Positions 34,216 through 45,240 of a stretch of DNA of 64,000 bases are shown here, in pieces. How positions within the stretch are numbered: position 1 is the first letter of the stretch; each line of letters opens with the position of its first letter. Position numbers and translations under genes: made by a program. A model generated the notes under the pieces. The model was not told where the DNA came from and ran no database searches. It saw nothing but the letters and a program-made list of their open reading frames with translations. This DNA is from Ziziphus jujuba (Eukaryota; Streptophyta; Magnoliopsida; Rosales; Rhamnaceae), in contig NC_083386.1 in NCBI RefSeq assembly GCF_031755915.1, forward strand, positions 15,547,001-15,611,000, given 5' to 3'.

Positions 34216-34399
34216 CATAAACTTATACAGTTCGTCTATGGTGCGGACGGTTCTCATGCGGACCACAATATTGATGACGATTTTTCATAGTATTGGTGAT
34301 GATTTTTTAAAAAACCATCGTTAATACTATAAAAAATCATCACTAATACTGCGGTTTTCATACGGACCGTCCTCACCATAGAATTTCCATAAACTTATA
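34216..34399. mobile_element. Palindromic MITE with 12-bp direct flanks
   Basis: The arms 34236-34305 and 34312-34381 form a long imperfect inverted repeat: left ctatggtgcggacgg, right (reverse complement) ctatggtgaggacgg, continuing through gtattggtgatgatttttt. The direct repeat cataaacttata flanks the unit (34216-34227 and 34388-34399). A flank of about 9-12 bases suggests Mutator-type mobilisation, though part of it may belong to the element. No coding capacity. Confidence 0.7.
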
Positions 34400-34401
34400 T
34401 G

Positions 34402-34442
34402 CATATATATATATATATATATATGTATTTATGAAGAGAGAG

Positions 34443-34476
<34 letters not shown>
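34402..34476. repeat. (AT)n and (GA)n microsatellites
   Basis: An (AT)n tract at 34402-34424 is followed by an interrupted (GA)n tract at 34433-34476. Confidence 0.9.
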
Positions 34477-35645
34477 TGCACCTAACACAGTTTATTCATT
34501 TTCACTTTTTTTATACTTGAGAGGAAAGGATAATACCAGAAAGTTGGACAAGACGACAACTTCATTATCCAAATATTTGACAAGGACAATGGTCTTTTCT
34601 ACTTTTATAAATTTGTCCTCGATTTTGTTGTGTTTGGTGTGGAAGCCATTTCACCAACCCACGCCACTTCCTAATACCGTCCACTAAATATATACCGAAG
34701 TTCCACGTACCCCGTTAACATTCATTAAATAAATAAATAATATAATAAGAACAATAAATAAAATAAAATAATAAAAATGTTCTACATTAATTCGGGTAGT
34801 CAGGGATTTCACTATCTAAATTTGATAATCTCCTGAATTAAAATTAAGAGATGTTCTACAAAGTGAATAATCCATTCTTGTGGTTCATAAAAAAAAAAAA
34901 AAAGAAAAAAAAAGTAAAAAAGAAAAATTAAAGAATGTTCCAGCTTCTGATCAGTCTCCAAAGCCTTCAAATTTCCCGCAGAGTTTAACCCATTGCAATT
35001 GGTGGAATCGCCACAACTTAGATGTTCTTCTCAGTAAGAATTATTGCAGTAAAATAATTAGCAGGGAATTTCGAAGGCATTATAGTATTAGTTAAGGTAT
35101 TGTTTAGTAACGTATTGATTTTTTTATTTTTTTTATTTTTCAACCTAATTATGTAATTGTTTATTTTAAATAAATTGTTAGTATAAGCGGTAGTTAAAAT
35201 TTGTTAAATATCTGAAACGACTATAAAATTGGAAGAAATGAAAAAAATAATTTAAAACCAACAGAATTTCAGATGACTTTCGTTTTTTTTTTTTTTTTAA
35301 ACTTCGCTTAAGTTGTAATTAAGAAAGATGCCTTATTACCTGTTAACATTGACAAAAAATTAAATAAACAAATTACAAACAGTTAAATAAGAAAATCAAA
35401 AATAAAAAATATATATGGACATATTTGGTCTACAAATAAAATGTTACCTCGAATAAATTATTTTATTTTATTCTTAAATTGAGCTTAAAATTTTCAAATA
35501 AATTATTTAATTAATTTTCAAATAGATTATTTAGTTTACTCTTTTATTTACATGTTTATGATATAGTAACGAATAAAATATATAGAACCTTTTTCGCATT
35601 TATGTACTTAGGATATATATTGGGGGCATTGGTGTGACACCAATC
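34477..35645. other. Noncoding interval
   Basis: AT-rich sequence with poly-A/T tracts (34889-34912, 35285-35299). The only frame of note starts in the A tract at 34880 and is lysine-rich by composition. I see no gene. Confidence 0.6.
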
Positions 35646-35795
35646 AAAAACAATTTAATGCTCAAGTTAGATGAATTCTTGAGTGCTAAACAGCAAATAG
35701 GGTTGTAATTTGGACATAGCTGGAAAGAGAAGTATGATGGGATATTTATAGCATCTTAGCACGAGGATTTCTTGTGAGACAAGATAGCAGATCCT
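35646..35795 (-). repeat. Putative 3' LTR remnant of element D
   Basis: It shares with 39129-39285 the words gctcaagt, ggttg(t/c)aatttggacata, gtggaaag(a)gaa/aaa and atttata, in the same order and orientation, with roughly two thirds of positions agreeing by eye. Boundaries are approximate. Confidence 0.55.
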
Positions 35796-36375
35796 CGAAA
35801 AATGATCAATCCACATATAAAGTCCATTTAAACTAGTTTTCTACATCCTTTTCTACTCCACCTTCAATAGTTATGGCAAATTCTACTATGAAATCAACCA
35901 AAACTAGAAGTAGTTCAAGGAACATACCTCACATCAAATTCAACAAACTTTGTTGCCCATGGTGCCAATCTTCCAGCTCAATTTGGCTTATCCATGATCA
36001 TTTTTGACAAATAAGTTGTAACTACTTCAATAATTTGACATTGGAAGTATGGTTTCAACTTATGAGGAGTCATAATGAAAGTGTAAACCAACTTTTCCAT
36101 CTTTAAATACCTTATCTTAGCATCTGTTAACACCTTGCTTACATGGTAGATGGGTTTCTATTCCTTTCCATCCCTTTCCATTTGTCTTCATCAACACCAT
36201 TCCGATTGCATTGTTCGAGATAGCCAAATACAATTGTAAAATTCACCCTATTTTGGATTTACAAGCAATGGTGGTGATTCAAGATATTTTTTCTTGTTTT
36301 AAGATGTTGCTTCACATTTGTTTGTTCACAGAAAATCCTTGCATCCCTTCAAAACATTGACAAACCTATGACATT
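35796..36375 (-). pseudogene. Element D RT end, RNase H and second RNase H
   Basis: Minus-strand translation in broken frames: LKTRKNIL...PPLLVNPK near 36270 (the usual PPLL-P-GE join of RT and RNase H), LYLAISNNAIGMVLMK, VYTLIMTPHKLKPYFQ- and WATKFVEFDVRYVP-like words (RNase H), then DFIVEFAITIEGGVEKD and FKWTLYVD followed by a stop where Gly-Ser-Ser is expected (35790-35890). The second RNase H of Tat elements starts this way. The catalytic RT motif with the Asp pair is absent. Confidence 0.65.
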
Positions 36376-36570
36376 TTTCTGAAGATCGAGATAAGAATTA
36401 GCTCGAAGCTATTGTATGATGACCAGTGTGGGTGGGTGCAGGGCATTGGCAGGTTAACTAGTATCCAATCCCACATTTCCGAATATAGATCAGAGGATGA
36501 TTCAAATGTAATAATAATCACTCTCATAATGCTGAGACTTTTTCAAAGCTAGTGGTTTTAGGTTTTGAAA

Positions 36571-36636
36571 GAACTTTGAATTTACACGAACTCAGGCGAA
36601 AGTAACCCTAAGATGGGTGATCTCTTAGGAAGCTCT
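36571..36636 (+). promoter_or_regulatory. 5S-like internal promoter region, unit 1
   Basis: Resembles 5S rRNA from the start of box A to box C; the AAGCG of box A is changed (acacg), while agatgggtga and tcttaggaag of box C are well kept. Confidence 0.6.
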
Positions 36637-36920
36637 AAATATAAAGACTCCATACTAAGTGCGGTGATTAAATTGGAGACAATATTAGCAAAGAGTGATA
36701 GGTTTGCTAGTGAAGGTGAGGTTTTAATGGAAGTGTACCAGCGAGGACACTGGCCCCAAGGGCAATAGATTGAGATTACTAGTGTGGACAGGTACGGGGC
36801 ACTGGTAGACTCTTTGGTGTTCCATCTCACATCGCCCATGTGTAGATCAAAGGTTAATTCAAATATAATAATAGTTACTCTTTTAATGCCAATGCCTTTT
36901 TAGAGATGTTGGCATCAGGG

Positions 36921-36993
36921 TTCCAAAAAACTTCAAAATTAAGCGTGTTTAAGCACGATCAATCCTATGATAGGTGACTTCCTAGGATGCTCT
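36921..36993 (+). promoter_or_regulatory. 5S-like internal promoter region, unit 2
   Basis: Contains aattaagcgtgttta (box A of plant 5S is close to AGTTAAGCGTGCTTGG) and gataggtgacttcctaggat (5S box C GGATGGGTGACCTCCTGGGA). Whether Pol III still uses it is unknown. Confidence 0.65.
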
Positions 36994-37084
36994 AACCAAA
37001 AAATTCTATATTGAATGCAGTAACTAAATTAGGAACAGTATCGGCAAAAAATGGCAGGTTTGCTAGTGGAGTTAGGATGTTACA

Positions 37085-38520
37085 TATTGTCTTTCAATTG
37101 AGTCTTTGTATATCTTTCTAACTTTGTGGAGACAACATGTCAATTAGGACATTTGATTTAATCTAGATTTTCACCATGCAATTCGTGAATAACTTCCTCA
37201 TCACAAGTGCATTATCATGGGCATTTACAGACTATCCTCATACCTTTTGGTGAATATAATATCAAGATCCTATCTTTGGAATCAACCACTGTCATGGCTA
37301 TGATTTCTGCTTCTCAAATTTACCTCTTTCAAACAGCCATATTGTTCCTTTAATTAAATTCTATATATGTTATTTAAACAGTTTGTAATCTCCAATGAAA
37401 TGTCCAGAATCATTATGAAAAGCACAAGATTTTGTACCATTCCAAGTCTTTGGATCTAAATACAATCTTTTAGACCAATTCACAATGTATTTTCCCTCTA
37501 AATGTCTCATCATAATATCTGATAAAATATTCAAGGAATAATATTTGAATGGTTCCATCATCGGCTAGTACATCCGACTATCCTTCCAATATTCTCCAAA
37601 GTGTCTATCCTTTCCTCTTCTTCGTCTAAGTTGCGCCCTTGTCTTGAATATCTTAACTATTGTGCTGTCCATCCTGATTTATCTACTATTTTCTTTTTTT
37701 CCTACGTTTTTTTCTTCATTTAGAGTAATGTACTTGCTAGCATGAACCAATACATTTTTCATTGTTTTTGGAGCTTTCTTAGTGAGGCAATCATAAAGAC
37801 AACCTTCTCTTTATTTAACTTATGAGCATAAGTCTTAAATATTTCTCCCTTATTTTGCTTATTGTGAATAGGTGATTGACCTTTTTTATTTTTTATCCTT
37901 ATGATGGATGCAAATCATTCTAGAAATAGCATCACCATATCTTTAAAAGAGTCAATTGATTTGGCCTTCAAACTATTAAACTAGGATAAAGCATCTTCTT
38001 TAAATTTGGCTGTAAAAGGTTTACACATTATTGTTTCCGATTTCTCTTCTGGCATTCCTAAGTAAAGCATGGCATTGTGATAGTACTGAATGTGCTCCAT
38101 TATATCAGCCATTCCATCAAACAAATCAAATTTTGGAAAGACAAATCGAAAAGGTGGGCTCATTTCTGAAAAGGGTTTTCATAAGATTCTTGATCTATTC
38201 ATCATTAGATTGCCAATCTTCTTTCTTCTACTTATTAATCTCTTGTTGTATCAATATTCCTCAAATTCTCCTTCGATTTTTTTGTCTTGACTTTTTTCCC
38301 CTAATAAACCAATAATTTGGCCTTGGTAGACTCTTCAGCCTTGGCAAACTTTTCTTGATCCCAACGTCTGATAATTATTGATTTATTAGGTCTTAAGTGT
38401 GCTTCACTTCTTTTCTTGCTCCTATGCTGATTGCCTTGATGCTTGTGTTGTTCATAAATGTTAACTAACTTTGTAGACTGACTCGAGAATTCTATGAGGT
38501 TTGTTTTGATCTTCATCTTT
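37085..38520 (-). pseudogene. Element D gag
   Basis: Minus-strand pieces: FPKFDLFDGMADIMEHIQYY and CKPFTAKFKEDALSWF-like end (37981-38163), the standard capsid start of Tat-type gag (P-KFxxFDGxxDPxxHI ... FPxxLKGxAxxWF); HLFTISKIREKYLRL near 37870 (the E-x-L-R/K-DY region); then a zinc-finger-like CAFHNDSGHFIGDYKLFK (37370-37430), where family members have C-x-FHxDxGHxTxxC, the last Cys being Tyr here. A frame at 38301-38516 is the Lys/Arg-rich N-terminal part. Many stops. It is cut on the left by the 5S-like unit pair. Confidence 0.7.
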
Positions 38521-39128
38521 GCTACTTATCCATCTTAGAATTTCTAAATTCTCATCTAATAACCCTTAATTTGATTTTCTAGCTCTCATTGCTTGAATCT
38601 TGTAAGCTCACATGACTTCCCACTTGGAGCTCTAAATGTTTGAGTAAAGATTGGATTTAGATTCACTAAAATTATATTCATAAGATTTTTGTTTTGAGCA
38701 GCTTCCTTCAGCGGCATTTGAGCAAAAAACTATTCGTTGATATCTTGATTGATTTGATGGGATTTTTCATAGACAATGATAAGCATAATCATCTAGTCTT
38801 GTAAATCATCCTATGCTGGCTGAAGAGCCACAATATGTTTTTCCTTGCGCAGCTAATTGAATTGGATTGTCACTGGTGCTTGAGTCTCCATTTTGGTGGA
38901 GAATGAGTCACCAGTAATTGAACCTAATTAGGTTTTTGATGTTCTTCAAAGATACAATTATGCTAATAATAATGAAGGTACTCATATATGCTGCACCAAA
39001 TTGATAAAGAACAAATTTATACCACCAAGAGCCATTGTGAAACTTCACCTAAAATCTAATTTAGATACATAAAACCAAAAAGGCATGAAGATCTTTAAGT
39101 TACCAATATGACCAATATGGTACTGGCC

Positions 39129-39285
39129 AAAGCCATTTTGATGCTCAAGTCAAAAAAATCTTTCAATGTCAATGAGCAATTAAGGTTGCAATTTGGACAT
39201 ACGTGGAAAGAAAAGTATAATTGGGGTATTTATACCCCTTTAACATGACATTTCCTTGTCTCACAAGGAAAACAACTTCTAACCC
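39129..39285 (-). repeat. Putative 5' LTR remnant of element D
   Basis: Counterpart of 35646-35795. The outer limit and the primer-binding site could not be fixed; no clear tRNA complement is seen between 38900 and 39130. Confidence 0.5.
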
Positions 39286-39848
39286 CAATGGGCTAGACCA
39301 CAGCCTCAACTTAAGAAATTAGAGTTCCTTAAAGATCCTCAATCAAAGATGACATCATACTCACTCTCGTAAACTATTATGGAATTTCAACCAAGTGTTG
39401 GACTCGGACTTTTCATAAGGTGGACGGTTTTGAGTGTTTTAAGAAGAGAATAGTTCTGAACTCCGCTTGACCGAGTGTGAGGACTCCATACTAGTCCTTC
39501 AAGCACAAATATCTTAACATAGGGTCGAACTATCTAAAATGAGTCGAGACATAGGCTTGGAGTAAATCATATGCTCACTAATGAGTGATGGTGTGTCTTC
39601 CTTAATTCTTTTCAAAAGTCTATGATAAGATTCCACATCTTGGTTTTTTTGCTAGGCCTCTTTATGGATAATAACCCACACAATCTCTTCTTTGGTTGAG
39701 ATTTAAAATTTCATTCATAATTTGTTAAATCTCTACAACGTTCACTATCCAAAAATAGGGTTTTAAGTACTTAAAGCAATTTAAGGGCTTATAAACAAAG
39801 ACTTGATGTTGAAACCATTTGGTCAACCTAATATAAGTCTAATTCTAT

Positions 39849-39887
<39 letters not shown>
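39849..39887. repeat. (CA)n(TA)n microsatellite
   Basis: About eleven CA units run into about nine TA units. Confidence 0.9.
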
Positions 39888-40138
39888 AATGGATATCTTA
39901 GAAGATAGTTCATGACTTATCTTAGAGGACATGCTGATATGAACACCAAAAGTGGGATCATGGTAATTTAATTTGCTATTCTTCTAATTCACATTCTTAA
40001 GTAAGGTTTTTAGAAAATTAAAGGATTAGTGTGTTAAAAGGAACTAAACCAAAACGATAATAAATAAAAATGGGAAAATTGAGTGACTTGCACCTTCGTC
40101 AACTAACCTCATATGTAAGTTGAAGATTAGTGTGCGCG

Positions 40139-40139
40139 C

Positions 40140-40204
<65 letters not shown>

Positions 40205-40205
40205 G
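40139..40205. repeat. (AT)n(GA)n microsatellite
   Basis: About thirteen AT units are followed by about seventeen to twenty GA units with one interruption. Confidence 0.9.
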
Positions 40206-41020
40206 AGTCATCTTTTACCTGAAACTCTAGATTTAATTAAGTAGGATGCTACGTGAAATGATCTTATCTATTAGTAGTATTATATATATATATATTCATT
40301 CAAATTAAAAACCTAGATGGATAGACAACCTTTAATACTATCATGTACACATCTCTTATTTAATAAAATCATGAATTCTATTATTAAAACATTTTTGTGT
40401 ATATATGTATGTGTGTGTGAAAAACCACAAACCATTTATAATGACTAGTTATACTAAAAAATATTAAATACATTTTACCTCTATCAATTAAACTACTTTT
40501 TGATAATAATAATTAAAAATTATACTTTTTTTTTAATACATTGCACCCTAAATTACAAAACTCCTCACATTACTCCCTATTCTATATTTATTTGCATGTG
40601 AGTTTGATTTAATTATGAAATTTTCACCGATAAATTTGGTAAACTTAATTATACATATGTGTAACTAAAATAAAAATTGAATAAAGCAATTTCTAAACAA
40701 AGTTAAATGAATTTTGTAGGTTTAATTTTATCAAACTCATTTTGAATATATAATTGAGGACAAATTTCATTTAGATCATCATTTTATGACTAAATGATAC
40801 TATCAAAAGATAATTATAACCTTTAGATGCTAAAATTAACTACCAAAAATTGACAAGTAGGTATAAATGATGATTTTTTTAAAATCATGAAATTTAACAA
40901 TAATTATGACAAAATTGAAATGACCTAAATGAAATTTTCTCTTTGATTGATAGAAAAGAGTAATTCATAAGGACAATATAAAGAGGTTTATAATATAAGG
41001 AGATGGAAAGGATGCTTACT

Positions 41021-41933
41021 TGATACGAACTTAGATCGATTCTTGCATAAACCCGTATTATACTAGTCCAGATCTCAATTAAGTCCAAGTTCTTATGCGA
41101 AAACTTTAACCCCTAACCAACCTATGATTAGAAACCTTAGTATAATAAAGACACCACAATCGGTTATAGATATCCTACTAATAAGTCAAAACTAAAACAC
41201 ATACTCTCTAATAGTATTTTAGGTGTTCAAAGAGAACAAAGAGAATTATGTCTCACAAAATAAATTCTGAATATTATTGAAGGTGTGTTCTCCCTAAAAA
41301 ATAAGCCCTTAAATAGGCTAGAGTCACAAAACAATAAACCCTAAAAATCTAGGACAAACCCGGCCAAAAGGATTAGGAAACCAAGCTTGGCCGAATTAAT
41401 TAATTCCTTTATTTTGAATTAGGAATTAATTAATTTACAATGAAAATAATAAAATGATAACTTTCCTAAGTTGATGTGTCCAGAAAATAAATAAATAGAA
41501 ATCAAATAAAAGACTAATTTCCTAAAACAGAAAGTCAAAATCAAATTAGAAAACAAATTGACTATCTTTCTAAGTAAGCTGTCTTTGACTATTTTTTGAC
41601 CAATTTAAGCTCCAAATTAGCTTCTATATGCCTTTTAGGATGCCAAATAGGATGATCATTGAGTTCCACACGCTGCCCTTGATTGGAACAAAGAGAAAAT
41701 GTCAACTCAGCAAAATATAGTAAAGCCAGCAAACAATACAACAATTTTCTGCCAAAACTCTTCCTATGCGCATAATCCCATTTTTTTGCCTTTGATTCTG
41801 CCTTGACTTGATTCCATGACCTATTAGTGATAATCATTGAATCCATAAAGTGTTGAAAGCATTTCTTGCTGCCCAGAGTCCATATTTGCATGTAAACAGC
41901 TGCTCAAGTCTGTATTGGCCGCCACCACTTGAA
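41021..41933 (-). repeat. Element C 3' LTR, U3 start deleted
   Basis: It begins TGATACGAACTT at 41021 (minus-strand end ...TTCGTATCA) and matches the 5' LTR to gccaccacttgaa, then switches to integrase sequence (agggtccatctcc). Compared with the 5' LTR it keeps about 52 bases that the 5' LTR lost (41677-41730) and lacks about 30 bases near 41390. Confidence 0.9.
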
Positions 41934-42853
41934 AGGGTCCATCTCCACGTAGCATAAGCTTGAACTTCCTTTGTTCAGGAAATCTTTCCTTCTTTAAATG
42001 CAACAAACTCAATCTCCAGGTTCAAAGAAAACTTATTTTCGGCCTTGATTAGCACTCCTTGCATATTACTCAGTCCTCCTCTCAATATTTGCCTTTGTCT
42101 TTTCATGAATCTGCTTCACAAAATCAGCTTTTTGTTTTCCATCTAGATTGGCACGTTGACTTAAAGGTAAAGATGTAAATCTAATGGAGTCAAAGGATTA
42201 AAATGATAAACAATTTTAAATAGTATATATTTAGTAGCTGAATGCAAAGACCTATTATAAGCAAATTCAACACGTGGCAAACATTCTTCCCATGTTTTTA
42301 AGTTTCTACTAATTAATGCCCTTAACAATGCAGACAAAGTCCCACTTACTACTTTAGTTTGTGGATGACAAGTAATTGAAACTAAAAATTTAGTCCCTAA
42401 CTTAACCCATAAAGTTTTCCAAAAATAACTTAAAAATTTAGCATCCCAATCCAAAACAATTGTTCTAGGCATACCATGCAATCTAACAATTTCCTTAAAG
42501 AATAAGTTAGAAACATTAAATGAATCATCAGTTTTGTTACATGCAATAAAATGCACCATCTTAGAAATTCTATTCCTTGACCTAGGTAAACCAAGAATAA
42601 AATCCATAGATAAATCCATCCAAGGAAAGGAAGGAATCAGCAATGGAAGGTACAAACCTTGTGGCTTCAACTTGGACTTGGATTTTCGGCCCTTGAAGCA
42701 TCTTTCACATATTTTCTCCACATCTCTCCTCATGGTAGGCCAATAAAAATATTCTTGCAGTGAGAATAAAGTTTTTAAAACATCAAAATAACCCATTAAA
42801 TTACCACCATGACCGTCCCTCACTAACAATTCCTTAATGCTACAATTAGGCAT
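41934..42853 (-). pseudogene. Element C integrase, C-terminally deleted
   Basis: HHCC domain ([15 protein letters not shown] ... [11 protein letters not shown]; one of the two Cys of the second pair has become Gly), then [15 protein letters not shown] joined directly to RISKMVHF, missing the residues with the first catalytic Asp region (VVVDRF in element B). The [12 protein letters not shown] word keeps the second Asp. HPQT then joins [11 protein letters not shown], losing Asp-Gly-Gln and carrying Lys at the catalytic Glu position (42353-42355). The frame is open from 42853 to 42161, but the core is non-functional. The end of the domain is removed by the deletion into the 3' [10 protein letters not shown] words at 41900-42000 are the last remains. 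Confidence 0.85.
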
Positions 42854-42869
42854 ACAAAGTAATCTAGCA

Positions 42870-44134
42870 ATCTAGATTATATACCTTCGGGATAATGCAT
42901 CGGCAACCACATTTTCCTTATCTTTTTTTGTAACGGATGACATAAGAAAATGTTTCAATGAACTCAATACACTTAGCATGCCTTCAGTTAAGCTTCCCTT
43001 GGCCTTTAATGTGCTTCAATGATTCATGATCCGTATGAATCACAAACTCCTTTGGCATTAAGTAATGCTGCCACGTTTCCAAAGCTCTGACCAAAGCATA
43101 CATCACTTTGTCATAGGTCGGGTAGTTTAGTGCAGCTTCAATCAATTTCTCACTAAAATAGGCTATGAGTCTTCCTTCTTGCATTGGAACAGCTTTAATA
43201 CATACACCCGAAGTATCAGACTCAAGTTCAAAAGTTTTAGAAAAATTTGGCAAAACTAGTAAAGATGCATTGGTTCATTTTTCTTTTAACAAATTAAAAT
43301 ATTTATCTTATACTTTCCCCCATTTAAAGCCAACAATTTTTTTCACAACTTTAGTCAAAGGTGATGTAATGGTGCTAAAATCCTTGACAAATCTTCGGTA
43401 ATAACTAGCCAAACCATGAAAGCTCCTCACTTGGGTAATGGAGGTAGGTTTCGGCCACTCTTGGATTGCTTTCACTTTGGATTAATCAACTTTAATTCTT
43501 GTAGCAGTTACAACAAATCTTAGAAAAACAAGTTCATTTTTGCAAAAATCACACTTTTTCAAGTTAGCAAGCAACCTTTCCTTCTAAGAATATTTAAAAT
43601 ATGCCTAAGATGTTCTACATGCTAATCTAGATGCCTACTATATACAAGAATATCATCAAAATAAACAACAACAAATTTTCCAATGAATGGCCGCCTAACA
43701 TGATTCATTAATCTCATAAAAGTGCTACGTGCATTAGTTAAACCAGAAGGCATTACTAACCATTCATACAATCTACACTTAGTTTTAAATGTGGTTTTCC
43801 ATTCATCATCCTCTTTCATTCTAATTTGATGATACCCACTTCTACGATCAATTTTAATGAACATGCATGCACCATGTAATTCATCTAACATGTCATCTAA
43901 TCTAGGAATTGGATGCCTATATTCAATGGTAATATTATTTACAGCCCTACAATTTACACACATGTGCCATGAACCATCTTTTTTAGGAACTAATAAAACC
44001 GGAACAGCACATAGACTCATACTCTCACGAATATATCCTTTATCAAGCAACTCACTTACCTGCTTTTGTAGCTCCTTTGTCTCCTCGGGATTACTTTTAT
44101 ACGCAAGCCTATTTAGAATTGCAGCTCTCGGCAT
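42870..44134 (-). pseudogene. Element C reverse transcriptase and RNase H
   Basis: RT is open from about 44134 to 43622: [52 protein letters not shown] (first catalytic Asp kept), [17 protein letters not shown] and [16 protein letters not shown] (Asp pair kept). It then stops. RNase H (43253-42984) shows [48 protein letters not shown] and [20 protein letters not shown] with its Asp and His residues. Frame breaks lie near 43620 and between 43400 and 43250. The RT domain is the best-kept among the three CRM-like elements in the window. Confidence 0.87.
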
Positions 44135-44299
44135 GAAATCAATTCGATGTTCAATCCCTCAAATAGGTGGTAACCTATTAGGAATTTCCTCGGGAAAGAC
44201 ATCTTCAAATTCCTGCAAAAGAGAAGAAATAGAACTTGGCAATTCAAGTTCCTCAGGATTAACTTGATCATTCAAATAATTATTGTTATAAATCATGAC

Positions 44300-45230
44300 A
44301 TGACCAACAATGGTTTCTTACTCAAGATGGCTTTACTGACATCCTCAAACCTAAGATAAAATCTTTTATTTTTCCTCTCTTTTCTTTCTTTTTGTTTCTC
44401 TCTCTCGACCACCTAACTTTTGCCCACATTCTTGGCTTTTTCTAACTTTCTTACACTCTTGGGTTTCCCTCTTTCTTTCCCTTCTAATTTAAGTTTAGGA
44501 CACTTACCTGGTTGCTCTTGCATGGCCTTGTTCCCTTGAATAGTTGTTGAAGTCGTGGGTGCCATACTAGCCTTTTCTTTAAGCTTTTCGGCCTCCTTCC
44601 TTTGTTGTATTTGAAGTTGAACTCTAAATACATTCTTTGGAGTTAATGGCTCTAGCTTAACCCTTTTCCCTTTAAACTTAAATACAATGGAATTCTCTCT
44701 CCTATAATGTATGGCATCCTTATCAAATTGCCATGGTCTACCCAACAAAATATGACCCGCATGCATAGGAATAACATCACACAATACAACATTCACATAT
44801 TTGTCAATGTTGAATTTTACCTTTTCTTGTTTATTTACTTTCATCTCACCACTATCATTAAGCCATTGTAATCTATATGGTTCTAGATGTTTAATGGTTA
44901 CTAACCCCAATTTATCAACTACCAAATTACTAATTACATTTGCAATAATTCCACTATCAACTATCATACTACAAATGTTACTTTGAATTTCACATTGGAT
45001 ATGGAAGATATTCTCTCTTTGAATTTTGTCCTCATCTTTGTACAAGGTTAGAACCTTTCATGCCACCAAACTCAGTTCAGCGAATGTTTCAGATTCATCA
45101 TGCCCTTCATCTCTAATTTCATCTTCAACAAATTCGGTTTCAGCATCATTGTCTTCACTTTCAGACTCTAACTCACCATTACCTTTCAACAACATGATTC
45201 TTCTATTCAGGCATTGATTGGCAATGTGTC
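44300..45230 (-). pseudogene. Element C protease and linker
   Basis: Open from 45045 to 44413: IQRENIFHIQCEIQSNICS, active-site loop IVDSGIIANVISN (D-S-G kept), LNDSGEMKVNKQEKVKF and HILLGRPWQFDKDAIHY, then a Lys/Glu-rich linker. Upstream an acidic stretch and the zinc knuckle region (CFN...RGHIANQC-like, near 45225) are in other frames. The protease would process Gag-Pol. Confidence 0.85.
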
Positions 45231-45240
45231 CTCGTCCCTG

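Larger units (their letters stand above)
36380..37084 (+). mobile_element. Pair of 5S-rRNA-bearing TRIM (Cassandra-like) LTR units
   Basis: Two direct units of about 354-351 bases (36380-36733 and 36734-37084, period about 358). Each begins TG..., the second ends in ...TTACA, and each contains a 5S-rRNA-like stretch: 36571-36636 (acgaactcaggcgaaagtaa, then agatgggtgatctcttagga) and 36921-36993 (aattaagcgtgtttaagcac, then gataggtgacttcctaggat). These match the 5S internal promoter region (box A to box C) in order and spacing. The word ccatctcacatcgccca in unit 2 recalls the GTCCCACATCG core common in TRIM LTRs. Cassandra elements carry 5S sequence in their LTRs. There is almost no internal domain and no recognisable primer-binding site, so this may be two LTRs in tandem. 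The pair interrupts element D. Confidence 0.7.
35646..39300 (-). mobile_element. Element D: decayed Tat-lineage Ty3/gypsy
   Basis: Minus-strand element with similar end segments (about 35646-35795 and 39129-39285; shared tttgatgctcaagt-like, gttg(t/c)aatttggacata and ggaaag(a)gaagtat words) that look like LTR remnants. Between them lie gag (37085-38520), then, across an inserted 5S-like unit pair, the end of RT plus RNase H, and an archaeal-type second RNase H (FKWTLYVD near 35830). A second RNase H and this gag type point to the Tat lineage (Ogre/Retand group). The RT catalytic region and all of integrase are missing, so it is heavily deleted. Confidence 0.7.
39300..41015. other. Noncoding interval with microsatellites
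   Basis: No gene recognised. It contains (CA)n(TA)n at 39849-39887 and (AT)n(GA)n at 40139-40205, plus AT-rich sequence up to the TTACT target duplication of element C. Confidence 0.6.

Noticed and set aside
36582..36839. An 85-codon minus-strand frame
   Set aside because: It is the antisense of the 5S-rRNA-like LTR units and not a protein gene.
36571..36993. Functional 5S rRNA gene
   Set aside because: Only the internal promoter part is recognisable, with many substitutions, and it lies in LTR-like units; not a 120-nt intact 5S gene.
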